Part shown: positions 51,565-61,485 of the stretch, piece after piece | How positions within the stretch are numbered: position 1 is the first letter of the stretch | Layout of the letters: every line of letters begins with the position of its first letter | Source of the DNA: Lachnospiraceae bacterium | GTDB taxonomy: Bacteria; Bacillota; Clostridia; Lachnospirales; Lachnospiraceae | Assembly (NCBI GenBank): GCA_021628825.1 | Contig: JAJXRY010000001.1 | Location: forward strand, 186,001 to 250,000 | Length of the DNA stretch: 64,000 nucleotides | Direction: 5' to 3' | Notes under the pieces: generated by a model | Database searches by the model: none | What the model saw: the letters and a program-made list of their open reading frames with translations, nothing else | Told to the model about the DNA's origin: nothing | Position numbers and translations under genes: made by a program

Positions 51565-51747
51565 GCTCAACCGAAGAATATCAACGCAGACACGCGGCGT
51601 TTCCTACTCGGCTCGTGCGTCGATTAACCGGCAGTCGCGCGAACTCGTCCTCCGGACTCAGACAGTGCGCTTGGTGCCGGTAACTGGCACAAGCCTCCTG
51701 ACGGAAGCCTTGCGAAATGTCTGCTTGTGATATTCCACTGGTTGAGC
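51565..51747. mobile_element. 183-bp element with imperfect 28-bp terminal inverted repeats (MITE-like or structured RNA)
   Basis: The left end (51565-51591, GCTCAACCGAAGAATATCA) matches the reverse complement of the right end (51719-51747) with a few mismatches. The inside is much richer in GC than its flanks and holds further dyads (CCGGCA/TGCCGG; GTGCC-GGTAACT-GGCAC). No open frame of note is present. It lies between the DUF5011 and LCP genes of the capsule operon. Confidence 0.65.
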
Positions 51748-51880
51748 TGGGTGTGGAAGAATGGACTTAATGGAAGAGAAAAATGCAAGTTGAAGAATGA
51801 CAGTTAGTGGATAGCGATTAATGAACAACAGAATGGCTCTTGGATGAAGATTAAAAAGTATAAGAATTCATTTAAGATGA
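51748..51880. other. Gap between the inverted-repeat element and the LCP gene
   Basis: A-rich DNA with many ATGAA/GAATG words and no gene. No clear promoter is seen, so the LCP gene is probably read from the upstream capsule promoter or through the element. Confidence 0.35.
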
Positions 51881-51892
51881 ATGGTGGAAATT

Positions 51893-53054
51893 GTGAGTAA
51901 CTTATTAACGAACAAAAAGAATAGAAGAGACCGCGTGGCAAACCTGGAGAAGTCACAGATTCTGGATCCGGAAAAAGGTGAAGCGGGATCAGAAACGCAA
52001 ACACAAGGTGGTTGCGTTAACCGTGCTTGCTTCCATTACGGGGCTTCTGGCAGCTACGTTTGCAGCGTTCCTAATTGTAGGTGCAGTTGGTAAGGCAAAT
52101 CTGCACAGTAATGTGATTGCGGCGCCGAAGCTTGAAAATGCGCCGGTGGTGGTAGAGCTGCAGCCGACTGAGGAAGAAGCTACTACCTGGAAAGAAGGCT
52201 GGGTGAAGTACAACGGACAGATTTATGCATATAACGAGGATATTCTGACATTTCTTGTTATGGGAATTGATAAGAACAGGGATGTTAAGGAGGTAGCGGA
52301 AGGAACGAACGGTGGACAGGCAGATGCTCTGTTTTTAGTGGTATTAAACCCACATGATGACAGTTTAAGTGTTATCGGGATCAACCGGAATGCGATGACG
52401 GATATTTCTGTTTATGACGATAACGGTGCTTTTGTAAATACGATTAAAGCGCAGATTGCCGTACAGCATGGCTTTGGGAATGGTGTGGAAGAGAGCTGTG
52501 AGTATCAGGTGAATGCTGTACAGCATCTGTTCTATGAAATGCCGGTTCATGGGTATGCAGCCATTAATATGAGTGCGATCGGACCGCTTACGGATATGGT
52601 AGGTGGTGTGGATGTAGTGGCACTGGAGGATGTTAAGAGTGGAAACAACACCGTAATTAAGGAAGGCGAGGAGGTTCATCTGGAAGGTGATCTTGCTTTT
52701 GCCTATATTCATAATCGCGATACAAAGCAGTTCGGATCGGCAGATAAGCGTCTGGAGAGACAGAAGCAGTTTATCACGACTTATTTGCAGAAGGTAAAGC
52801 AGAAGACAAAGGAAGACATTGGATTTCCGATTTCCGTATATCAGGCGATCGCTCCGCAGACCGTTACCAATCTGACGGTGGATGAGATGACCTATCTGGT
52901 ATCGATAGCAAAGGATTACAGCTTCGATGAAAATTATCTCTATACCTTGAAGGGAGAAACAAAGCAGGGTGATGTATTCGAGGAGTTTTATGTGGACGAG
53001 ACAGATTTATTTGAGTTGATTCTAAAGGTTTTCTATGAGCCGGTGAAACAGTGA
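51893..53054 (+). CDS. LytR-CpsA-Psr family protein (frame break)
   Basis: LCP proteins move polymers such as capsule or teichoic acid from the lipid carrier onto peptidoglycan. A basic tail is followed by one membrane helix (VVALTVLASITGLLAATFAAFLIVGAV). The LCP domain has FLVMGIDKNRD, the catalytic arginine region SVIGINRNAM, GGVDVVALEDV and HNRDTKQFGSADKRLERQKQFI. A break in the A5 run near 51973-51977 is corrected by DPEKVKRDQK. GTG 51893 (GGTGG upstream) is preferred to ATG 51881. The length is about 387 residues. Confidence 0.88.
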
Positions 53055-53171
53055 TTGGAGCAATATCTCCTAAGATAGATACAAGGACAGCGAAAGTAAT
53101 CAAAAAAAGCAAGAGGATAGAAAAAAATCGTCATGCGATGTGTAAAGGATAAAGGAATAACGAAACAGATA

Positions 53172-54014
53172 ATGAAAAAGAAATGGATAAAAGTGGTCAG
53201 TGGATGCTTAAGCATGCTGCTGGTCATGGGAATATTAACCGGATGTGGTTCTTCCAATACAGACAACGGAGAGAATACAGCAGGAACGGAAGAACAGACA
53301 TCGGCGGGGGCATCAGAGAGTACACCGGAGGCGGAAGAAAATCGTACCGGACTTCAGTTTGAAACGGCAAAGGACGGACGAATTGACTTCACGGTTTTGC
53401 AGGAAGAGAATCCTGAGATCTGGGGATGGCTTTATATTCCGGGAACAGATATTGACCGGCCGCTTTTACAGAGCGCCACATCGGATGCTTACTATCAGGA
53501 TCATACGGCAGACGGACAGGAGGGTGAGACGGGGGCTCTTTATATCGAGATTCCGAATCAGATAAACTTATGTGATTTTAATACCGTGATTCATGGAAAG
53601 GATCAGAAGGAAGGAGATCTTTTTTATGAATTACATAAGTTTGAGGAGCCGGATTTCTTCAATGAACATGAGGCACTCTATATTTATACACCGGACAATG
53701 TGTATACCTACAGCATTTATGCTGCTTACTATGATGAGGGCAGTGATATTCTGCGAAGATACGATTATACCACCTATCAGGGGTGCAATACATATCTTGC
53801 GGATTACTATGACCGCAGGGATATGACTATGAATAAGAGGGATGGCTGGGAAGATCTTACAGCCGGACATTTCCTTCTGACACTCGATGGAACAACAACA
53901 GGAGACCGACAGTTCGTTGTGATGGCAGGACTTGTAAATGCAGGCGTGGCAAACATGGACCGTATGATATTCGATGGAACCGACTTCGTATATGATTTTG
54001 AGGACGAAGAGTAA
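53172..54014 (+). CDS. Sortase B-like lipoprotein lacking catalytic residues
   Basis: A lipoprotein signal (KKKWIKVVSGCLSMLLVMGILTGCG) precedes a Ser/Glu/Thr linker and a class B sortase-type barrel (EENPEIWGWLYIPGTDIDRPLLQS, NTVIHGKDQKEGDLFYELHKF). In active sortases the second block has Tyr-Gly-His, but here His-Gly-Lys. Where Thr-Leu-x-Thr-Cys is expected the sequence is LLTLDGTTTGDRQFVV: the cysteine is absent and the arginine strand remains. The frame is unbroken, so this is not a sequencing artefact of the usual kind. It is probably a non-catalytic structural protein. ATG 53133 is an in-frame alternative start. Confidence 0.78.
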   Translation: MKKKWIKVVSGCLSMLLVMGILTGCGSSNTDNGENTAGTEEQTSAGASESTPEAEENRTGLQFETAKDGRIDFTVLQEENPEIWGWLYIPGTDIDRPLLQSATSDAYYQDHTADGQEGETGALYIEIPNQINLCDFNTVIHGKDQKEGDLFYELHKFEEPDFFNEHEALYIYTPDNVYTYSIYAAYYDEGSDILRRYDYTTYQGCNTYLADYYDRRDMTMNKRDGWEDLTAGHFLLTLDGTTTGDRQFVVMAGLVNAGVANMDRMIFDGTDFVYDFEDEE

Positions 54015-54087
54015 TGTACTGATATCTGCATCGAAAGATGTTGATATAAACCACACTTAATTTTGCAAGAAGGGAGGAATTGGTCCA

Positions 54088-54634
54088 ATGAAGAAACTTA
54101 TTGCATTAATTTCTGCAGCAGCAGTTCTCGTAATACCTATGGCAGTATGTGCAGCTCCTTCACCGTCAGCCGGTGCAGTAGTAGGAGCATCTACACAGGC
54201 AACTGCTGTTGAAACAGTAGCAGCTGAAGTCAGCATGTCTGTTGGCGAATACACGAACAATGCGATTGTATCTACTCCCGGACTCTCATCTACAGACACT
54301 TTGCCGGTAGGACAGGGCGGAAAGATCATCGTTAATGGTGTAGCAACCAATATGACTGTTATCTTAAGAAAGGTTGACGCTGCAACCGTTAAGTCTGCTA
54401 AGGCAGCAACAACAGGAAAGATCCTTAACCTCGTTAATGCGAAGCTTCCTGTAGCAAAAAGGAAATACTGTAACCGTTAACTTTTATGTAAAAGGCTTAG
54501 CCGGCACAGAGAATGTTACAGCGTTCCAGCTTGTTAATGGTGAATGGGTTCCGGTTACCGTTAAGGAAATCAGACTCGACCATATCGTACTCGACCTGAC
54601 ACAGTCCGGTCCTGTAATGTTCGTTCAGAACTAA
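54088..54634 (+). CDS. Small secreted protein of unknown function (frame break)
   Basis: A classic signal peptide (KKLIALISAAAVLVIPMAVCA, cleavage near residue 22) precedes an Ala/Val/Thr-rich segment and a beta-rich domain (GQGGKIIVNGVATNMTVILRKVD). A break in the A5 run near 54457-54461 is fixed by dropping one A, which continues KGNTVTVNFYVKGLAGTENVTAFQLVNGEWVPV to a stop at 54632-54634. That gives about 181 residues. No sortase signal, no cysteines after cleavage. GGGAGGAA lies 10 bases before ATG 54088. I do not recognise the family. Confidence 0.75.
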
Positions 54635-54687
54635 TAATCTGAATAAAAATTAGAAACTAGTTTTTTTATTTAAAGTGTGGGGATTTG

Positions 54688-54713
54688 TCTGCGCCGGTCC
54701 CCACCGGCGCAGA
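54688..54713. promoter_or_regulatory. GC-rich perfect hairpin in the loaP leader
   Basis: TCTGCGCCGGT-CCCC-ACCGGCGCAGA is an 11-bp perfect stem with a 4-base loop. It is flanked by A- and T-rich DNA but is not followed by a T-run on the plus strand, so it is a poor intrinsic terminator. It lies 154 bases before loaP. Confidence 0.6.
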
Positions 54714-54798
54714 TGTAAAAAAATGAAGTGAAACAGTTAGTGAGAAATCTTCTGAGTAGTATACGCTTCCTGAAGTTTTTGAACGATCATAGAAGATA

Positions 54799-54837
54799 AG
54801 CTTACGCCGGGGCTAACACCGCGGCAATGGCGAAGCT
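54799..54837 (+). promoter_or_regulatory. Second hairpin just upstream of loaP
   Basis: AGCTTACGCC (54799-54808) pairs with GGCGAAGCT (54829-54837) with one bulged A; the loop contains the self-complementary CCGCGG. It lies 30 bases before the loaP start. LoaP proteins are known to recognise RNA hairpins in leaders of their target operons; whether this is such a site is inference. Confidence 0.45.
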
Positions 54838-54866
54838 ATGTCAAAAGAATCGGGAGTGAACCTATC

Positions 54867-55688
54867 ATGTGGTATGCAATACAGACAGTGAACGGGCAGG
54901 AGCAGCAGGTATGTACCTGGATCAACCAGAGGATGGATCAGACATTGTATGAACGCTGCTTTGTACCGTTGTATGAAGACGTCTGGCGCAAGGAGGGCGT
55001 CGGACATATCAGTATCAAAAAAACCTTCGCCGGTTATGTGTTTATTAAAACAGCCCGGCCGGATGAAGTATATGAAGAGCTTCGGAAAATTCCAAAGCTT
55101 GCGATTATGCTTTCTGATCAGCCGGATCAGAACAATCAAAAAGAAAAGACCTTTATACCGGTAAGTGCGGAAGAAGAGCGGTTTTTAAGAAGCATTTATA
55201 TGGATGGAATTATGCGGGTCAGTTACATTGAAAAAAATTCAGATGGAAAGGTTACCAGTATTATAGGCCCCTTAGAGAAGTATCGGGACTATATTGTGAA
55301 ACTGGATCTTTCCCACAGGAGAGCCGTTGCAGAGATTCCGCTTTTCGGACAGGCACGAAGAATGAAATTCGGTCTGTGGTGTGAAAGGGATGAGAAGATT
55401 CCCTGGATTGAGGAGGAAAAACGGCTCCGAAAGAATCATATAGAAGAGTGTCATGTAAAAGGAAGCAGTATCACATCCGCAATGGGCTTACAGCCGGGCG
55501 ATTATGTGATTAACACCAGAGGCATCTGCGGGGATCAGACATTAAAAGTAACCGGTGTTGATGAACGAAAAAGAACCGTTAATGTGGAAATGGAACTGTT
55601 CGGAGAATTGCTCTCGGTACAGATGAGCGTTGATGATGTGGAGAAGACGGAAGAAAAAATGACGGACGAGGGGAGTACGATTTCATGA
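54867..55688 (+). CDS. loaP: Antiterminator LoaP (NusG paralogue)
   Basis: LoaP is a NusG-family processive antiterminator specialised for long polysaccharide or antibiotic operons. The N-terminal NGN domain starts MWYAIQTVNGQEQQV and has KTFAGYVFIKT. The linker and KOW region read GPLEKYRDYIVKLDLSHRRAVAEIPLFG, typical for LoaP. The protein is 273 residues, longer than the usual 170-190, with an extra C-terminal part containing a second KOW-like beta segment (LQPGDYVINTRGICGDQTLKVTGVDERKRTVNVEMELFG). The stop overlaps the next start (ATGA), so it is coupled to the sugar-kinase gene. It is intact. Confidence 0.88.
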   Translation: MWYAIQTVNGQEQQVCTWINQRMDQTLYERCFVPLYEDVWRKEGVGHISIKKTFAGYVFIKTARPDEVYEELRKIPKLAIMLSDQPDQNNQKEKTFIPVSAEEERFLRSIYMDGIMRVSYIEKNSDGKVTSIIGPLEKYRDYIVKLDLSHRRAVAEIPLFGQARRMKFGLWCERDEKIPWIEEEKRLRKNHIEECHVKGSSITSAMGLQPGDYVINTRGICGDQTLKVTGVDERKRTVNVEMELFGELLSVQMSVDDVEKTEEKMTDEGSTIS

Positions 55689-56750
55689 AAAAAACGGTGT
55701 CATTATTTGTACCGGGAAGACTATGTTTGTTCGGAGAACATAGTGATTGGGCTGGTTCCTATATGACACAAAAACGCCGATCTGGTAGAAGGTCAGGCTA
55801 TCGTGACAGGAATCAATCTTGGAATATATGCCAATGCAGAAAGAAGTGAAGATTTTTGAAGTGACTTCATTTGATGCAGATGGTAATGAGTTATCCTTTA
55901 TGTGTCAAATGCATACAAAGGAGCTTAAGAAGCATGCAGAGGAGCCGATGCTGTTTTCCTATTGCTGCGGAGTAGCTGCCTATATGCGGGAGAATTATCA
56001 TGTAGGTGGAGTGAAGATTACGGTAACAAAGGTGAATCTTCCAATGAAAAAGGGACTTTCGTCAAGTGCAGCAATTTGTTGTCTGGTGGCAAAAGCCTTT
56101 AATGAACTGTATGGATTACATATCAGCACAAGAGGCATTATGCAGGTTGCCTACCGGGGAGAACTGCTCACCGGATCAAGATGTGGAAGGCTGGATCAAG
56201 CGTGTGCTTATGGAGAAACGCCGGTACTTATGCACTTTAATCAGAGCGAAATTGACGTTGAGAAGCTTCGGGTCGGAACCACATTTTACTGGGTGATTGC
56301 AGATCTCTGTGCAGGCAAAGATACAAAGAAGATATTGGCATACCTGAATAAAGCCTATCCTTTTGCGACAGATGAAACAGGCATACGTGAACAGGAAGCA
56401 CTTGGCAGGGATAATCATGAAATCATAGAAAAAAAGCAAGAAAAGCAATTGAAGAAGGAAATCCGGAAGAACTCGGCTGTATTATGACAGAGGCCCAGAA
56501 GCTTTTTTTGATGAGAAAAATTGCACCGGCCTGTATCGATGAACTTGCATCTCCGGTATTGCATTCTGTACTGAATGATTCGTATATTCAGAAGTGGATT
56601 TATGGAGCAAAGGGTGTTGGATCACAGGGCGATGGAACCGTACAGCTTCTGGCAAAGAATAAGGAATCCCAACAAAAGATTATAGATTATCTGAATAATG
56701 AGCGTCATAAGGAGGCATTTGGATTTCAGTTGAATGCCGAAGGAAAAAAA
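55685..56750 (+). CDS. GHMP-family sugar kinase domain (frame breaks)
   Basis: This is a sugar kinase of the galactokinase/mevalonate kinase superfamily. The substrate motif is PGRLCLFGEHSDWAG, the ATP loop PMKKGLSSSAAICCLVAKAF, and the C-terminal GHMP motif GAKGVGSQGDGTVQ. It would make a sugar-1-phosphate from a free sugar. Breaks lie at the A-run near 55771-55776, T-run 55852-55857, near 56380-56440 and the T-run 56503-56509. The C-terminus runs into the nucleotidyltransferase: restoring one A in the run 56744-56750 would fuse the two, dropping one would instead start a separate protein at ATG 56734. Confidence 0.78.
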
Positions 56751-57632
56751 TTAAGAAAGCAATTATTCCAATTGCAGGAGCAGGAACCAGAATGTTTACC
56801 CAGACCTTTTTTTCACCAAGAAAGCACTTCTTCCGATCATGGATGAAAGCGGGGTCGTTAAGCCGGCATTGATGTATATGCTGGAGGAACTGGTGGATGC
56901 TGAAATTGAGGATATTTACCTGATTATAGGTGCGGGTGAGGAAGAAGAATATAAGAGATTATTCGACTTTGATGAAGATAAGCGGTATAGAGATTCACTT
57001 CCTGAGTCTGTAAGAAATTATTATGACAGGATCGAAGAGATTGGTCAGAAGGTGCATCTGATTGTCCAGAAAGAGAAAAAGGGATTTGGACATGCTGTGT
57101 ATCAGGCGTATAAGTATCTGAAAAAAGAACCGGTTGTTATGATGCTAGGGGATTTTATTTACAAATCCTATCTTGAACTGAGTTGTACACGGCAGACAAT
57201 TAACGCCTATAACAAGTCAGGTGGAAAAAGCGGTTGTTTCCATAAAAAGAGTTCCCTTTGAAGACAGTAAAAAAATTATGGAATTATTCATGGAAAATTC
57301 AAAAACGGAAAGGCCATATCTTATGGATGTTGACCGTATGGTTGAAAAGCCGGATCCGGAATCAGCCAGGGAAGAGCTGGCCGTGGATGGAGAGTGTTTT
57401 TGCAACCTTTGGACAATATGTGTTGACCGATGAAATTTTTCAATATCTCGGGCAGGAGATCGCAAAGCAGGAGCAGGCACCGGAAAGTGGAGAGGTAGAT
57501 GTTACGAAAGCCTTGATGAACTTAGCTCAAAAGGGTGAGTTGATCGGTGTAGATGTAGACGGAGAAAGCTATGATGTAGGATTACCGGAAATGTATTACA
57601 GAACGTTTGTGGAATACAGAGGATTATGCTAG
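56734..57632 (+). CDS. Sugar-1-phosphate nucleotidyltransferase (UTP--glucose-1-phosphate uridylyltransferase-like)
   Basis: This has the nucleotidyltransferase signature KAIIPIAGAGTRMF, with KKALLPIMDESGVVKPALMYMLEEL, GFGHAVYQAYKYL, MLGDFIY and VEKPDPESA. This pattern is closest to GalU-type uridylyltransferases that make UDP-sugars. Breaks lie at the A-run 56744-56750, T-run near 56806-56812, near 57228 and near 57400-57402. If fused to the preceding kinase, the product would be about 645 residues and carry out kinase and pyrophosphorylase steps in one chain. About 297 residues if separate. Confidence 0.8.
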
Positions 57633-57647
57633 AGGAGAGTGAAATTT

Positions 57648-58311
57648 GTGGATATGAATGCTAAGGCTCATAATATGGATTATGAATCTTTAGTTAAAAA
57701 GCAGAGTATTACATATAAAGTCGGAAAGCGATTCTTCGACATTGTTTTGTGTTTGGTGGCAATGTTCCTGTTAATAATTGTTACCATTCCAATATCAATT
57801 GCTACGTGGTTGGAAGATGGATTCCCTGTATTTTTCACACAGGAAAGAACAGGATGGAATGGTAAAAGTATTTAAAATGTATAAGTTTCGGAGTATGTGC
57901 CGGAATGCACAGCAAATGCATTTCCAGATGTTAGAACAAAATGAACTGGATGGTCCTGCATTCAAGATGAAGGAGGATCCCAGAATCACAAAGGTTGGAA
58001 AGTTTCTGCGAAAGACAAGCTTGGATGAACTGCCCCAGATCATTAATATCTTAAAGGGAGAAATGAGTATTGTTGGTCCGAGACCACTGCCAACATATGA
58101 AGCGGAAAAATGTAATTCCTATCAGAATCAAAGAACTTTGGTGAAACCTGGATTAACCTGTTACTGGCAGTGCATGGGAAGGGATGATATCCCATTTGAT
58201 GAGTGGGTTGAGCTGGATCTTAAGTACATAAGGGAAGCGAGCTTCTGGACAGATCTTAAAATTGTTTTTATGACATTTGGAGCTGTGGTGAGAAAAGAAG
58301 GGGCGTACTAA
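57648..58311 (+). CDS. Initiating sugar-phosphate transferase, PglC-type (frame break)
   Basis: This monotopic polyprenyl-phosphate sugar-1-phosphate transferase loads the first sugar onto undecaprenyl phosphate. A single N-terminal hydrophobic segment (RFFDIVLCLVAMFLLIIVTIP) is followed by FTQERTGWNGK, FKMYKFRSM, the catalytic Asp-Glu in RKTSLDELPQIINILKGEMSIVGPRP and PGLTCYWQC. A break near 57865-57872 is the only one. GTG 57648 lies 10 bases behind AGAGGAG. About 220 residues. It commits the locus to surface polysaccharide. Confidence 0.9.
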
Positions 58312-58362
58312 GGGGAATATTGTATCAGAAAAGAAAGATTGTAATCAGAAGGGTCTAAAGCT

Positions 58363-59249
58363 ATGAATGTGATGTATGCAACAGATGAAAATTATGTGGA
58401 AATCATGGCTGTTTCAATTAAGTCAATGGTGCTGACTAATAAATGGGAAAAAATACATTTTTATCTGGTAGAGGATGGAATTTCTAAGGAGAGCAGACAA
58501 GCTTTGGAAGCGATGATATCAGAATCTGGAAATGAAGTAGCGTTTATTCCAAAACCAGACATACGGGGCATGCTTGGTGTGGAATTAAAAACACTACGAT
58601 GGAGCGACAGCGCATATTCCCGGTTGTTTTTAAAAGAGTTGTTTGGAACAGACAATGAGATTGAAAAGTTGTTGTATATGGATTGCGACACTTTGATAGT
58701 AGATTCTTTGAAAGAGTTGTGGAATACAGACATATCAGATTATTTAGGTGCTGCGTGTCTCGAATGTATGAGCAATATGCATAAGAGAATTATAGGAGCA
58801 AAAACCAAAGGATAATTATATTAATACCGGAATGTTGCTACTTAACGTGAAGCGTTGGATTGATGAAAATATTCAAGATGTGGAAGCAGATTTCATAAGA
58901 AAAACCATGGCAAGACAGAAGATGTGGATCAAGGGGTTATCAACGGTACGGTAAGTAACCGATTTAAGTTGGTTAGTCCAAGATACAATCTTACAGCATT
59001 GGCATATGACTTCACTTATGAAGAAATGCAGATATACCGAAAGCCATCCTTTGGATATTCCAAGGCAGAGTGGATGAAGGCAGATGTTCATCCGGCAGTA
59101 GTACATTTTTACAACAAGTTTTCTTTTCTGTCAGACCATGGTATGAAGGAAGCAAACATCCATATGCAAAGCGGTGGAAAGAGATACATAATCTGACACC
59201 ATGGAAGAATGAACCGTTTAGAGAATTAAAAAAACAGAGCAGAACGTGA
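58363..59249 (+). CDS. Family 8 glycosyltransferase (frame breaks)
   Basis: This is a LgtC-like retaining glycosyltransferase. MNVMYATDENYVEIMAVSIKSM is the donor-binding start. The metal-binding DxD is in LLYMDCDTLIV, and INTGMLLLNVKRW and the C-terminal HF and W residues (VVHF, KEIHNLTPWK) are typical. Breaks lie near 58806-58814, 58912 and 59108-59135. Corrected length is about 293 residues. Donor probably UDP-galactose or UDP-glucose, not certain. Confidence 0.84.
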
Positions 59250-59382
59250 TAAAAAGGAAGAACTATACAGAAACATGCCCAGGGGACTGGCAGTACGGCT
59301 GGCAGGGATTTTTTTGCATGCTTATGTAAAAGCCGATGGTATATAAAATAAAAATGATCATGGGTAATAGGATTTGTGATAA

Positions 59383-60259
59383 ATGAATAAAAACAGAAAA
59401 AGTAAAAAAATAATTGCTATTGTAGCTTTATATAAAACCGAGCACAGATGATTTGGAGAATATTACAAATTACATAAATTCTTGCGATATGTGTATTTTG
59501 ATGGATGATTCGGATACATCATCAGAGCAGATTGCAATGAATTACTTTGATGAAAAATATAGAGATAAACTCATGTATATTTGGAATGGAACCAATATAG
59601 GTCTATGTGCATCAGTGAATCGGGGAATGGAGATTGCTGAGAAGAACGGTGCAGATTGGATATTACTTATGAATCCCGATAGTATCATGAGAGATTCTGA
59701 TATAGAAGAGTTTCGTAATTTTATTCAGGAGCATTCCGGGTTGCGCATAGCGGCCATAGCACCACAGTATGACTATGACAGACATCCAAGAAAACGATAT
59801 ACCGGATATAGAAAAATTCGCTGGACGAATATGTCAGGTATGTGTATTAATGTAGCAGCACTAAAGATTATTGGTCAGTTCGAAGAACGCTTGTTTATTG
59901 ACGGACTTGATATGGAATGGGGAATACGAGCTTATAGGCAAGGCTATGAAATGATAGAAATTGGATCTGCAATTATGGAACATCATCCGGCAGAAACAAA
60001 AAAATTTATAGTATATGTGGTAGAAAAAAATTTTTCATGTATGGTTGGGCATCACCAATAAGGTATTATTACCAGTTTCGCTCAAATCACTATATGATTA
60101 AGAAATATAGAAGTTTTGATGCATTGAAATGTCAGATAATTAAGCTGTCTAAGGTTTTGCTTCTATTTGATAATAAAAGGGAATATTTGAAAAATGTATA
60201 AAAAGGCGATATCTGACTGCAGATGTGGAAAGTGGTGTAAATACAAAGATGAAGACTAA
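59383..60259 (+). CDS. Family 2 glycosyltransferase (frame breaks)
   Basis: This is a GT-A fold glycosyltransferase resembling rhamnosyltransferases: IIAIVALYKP at the N-terminus, DDSDTSS, GTNIGLCASVNRGMEIA, DWILLMNPDS and FIDGLDMEWGIRAYRQGYEM. Breaks lie near 59436-59442 and 60025-60033, and an A-run near 60190-60195. Dropping one A at the last site gives a Cys-rich C-terminus (SDCRCGKWCKYKDED) ending at 60257-60259. About 290 residues. Acceptor unknown. Confidence 0.8.
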
Positions 60260-60357
60260 TAAAAGTTCGAATGAAAGGTTGTCTTATTTTCAGGTATAAC
60301 CTTTTAAATTACAAATTTGCGTACGCTGTAAGGATTTGCAGGACGGAAGGGATGTTT

Positions 60358-61207
60358 ATGAAGATTTTGGTAACAGGTGCCAATGGTTATCTTGGAACCG
60401 GAGTAGTGAAACAGTTATGTTATTATGGGATGGAAGTTGTAGCAGCTTGCCATAACAGAACAGATCATGTGGACCAGAGAGCGATAATAAAGCAAGGAGA
60501 TATCTTTGAAATTGAAGATCCATATAAGAAATTTGAAAAATCCAGACGTTCTTTTTACATATGGCTTGGAGAAATGGGTTTGTGCATAATGATCCTTCAC
60601 ATATAGAAGATTTTCCTAAACACTTTGATTTTATTAAGAAGATGATTGATAGCGGTGTAAAGCAGGTGGCAGTCATTGGTTCGATGCATGAAGTTGGATT
60701 CTTTGAAGGAAGCATAAAAGCAGATACACCTACACATCCAGAAAGTTTATATGGAATATCAAAGGATGCATTAAGGAATGCAACAAAGCTTCTTTGTAAA
60801 AATGCAGGAATCAAATTCCAGTGGCTGAGAGGTTATTACATTGTTGGAAATAGTGAATATGGCTGTTCGATTTTTTCTAAAATTACTGCAGCTGAGAAGG
60901 AAGGGAAGGAGTCATTTCCGTTTACAACGGGTATAAATCAGTGGGATTTCATTGATTATGAGGATTTTGCAAAACAGGTTGCTGCAATAGTTGAGCAGGA
61001 TGAAGTGAATGGAATTATTAACATCTGCCATGGTAGGCCAGAAAAACTTGCAGATAGAGTGGAACGATTTATTAAGGATAATGGCTATAAAATCAAACTT
61101 GATTATGGAAAGTTTCCAGATAGACCATATGACAGCAAGGCGGTATGGGGGAGACGATACAATAATTAGAAAAAGTAATGGAAGATAAGTATCGGAATAA
61201 GAAATAA
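60358..61207 (+). CDS. NAD-dependent epimerase/dehydratase (frame breaks)
   Basis: This is an extended short-chain dehydrogenase with Rossmann motif MKILVTGANGYLGTGVV, a catalytic Tyr-x-x-x-Lys in SLYGISKDAL and the substrate region WLRGYYIVGN. It may make a deoxy- or epimerised nucleotide sugar for the polymer. Breaks lie near 60527-60560 and at the G-run 61147-61151, after which the tail reads WGDDTIIRK and ends near 61207. About 282 residues. It starts 98 bases after the glycosyltransferase. Confidence 0.8.
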
Positions 61208-61485
61208 TAGAGAAATATTGTAAGTTTTTTTAGTTGTATGGAAAGCTATCATGATAAAGCCGAGTGTGGGGTGAATTGTTGAGAATATTTTTCAGGATGA
61301 TAATGAGGATAGATTAATGTGTGACGAGGAATATTACGAAAATCTTATATACTTGAATTCGGAAAGAATAAAAGTTAGGTACTGGTAGTGAAAGATTTAT
61401 TGGATCTAAAGTGTTAAAAATACTTATCTTTGTTAAAAACACCTACGACTAATAAGAATATTTAAAGAATTAAATCATGATACAT
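61208..61485. other. AT-rich gap, possibly a broken gene remnant
   Basis: Short fragments that could be coding (for example around 61290-61380) appear, but no frame can be joined with confidence. I cannot name a gene here. Confidence 0.3.

Noticed and set aside
54799..54866. c-di-GMP riboswitch before loaP
   Set aside because: A GGCGAAGCT word recalled the GEMM motif, but the rest of the conserved core and the two-arm layout are missing.
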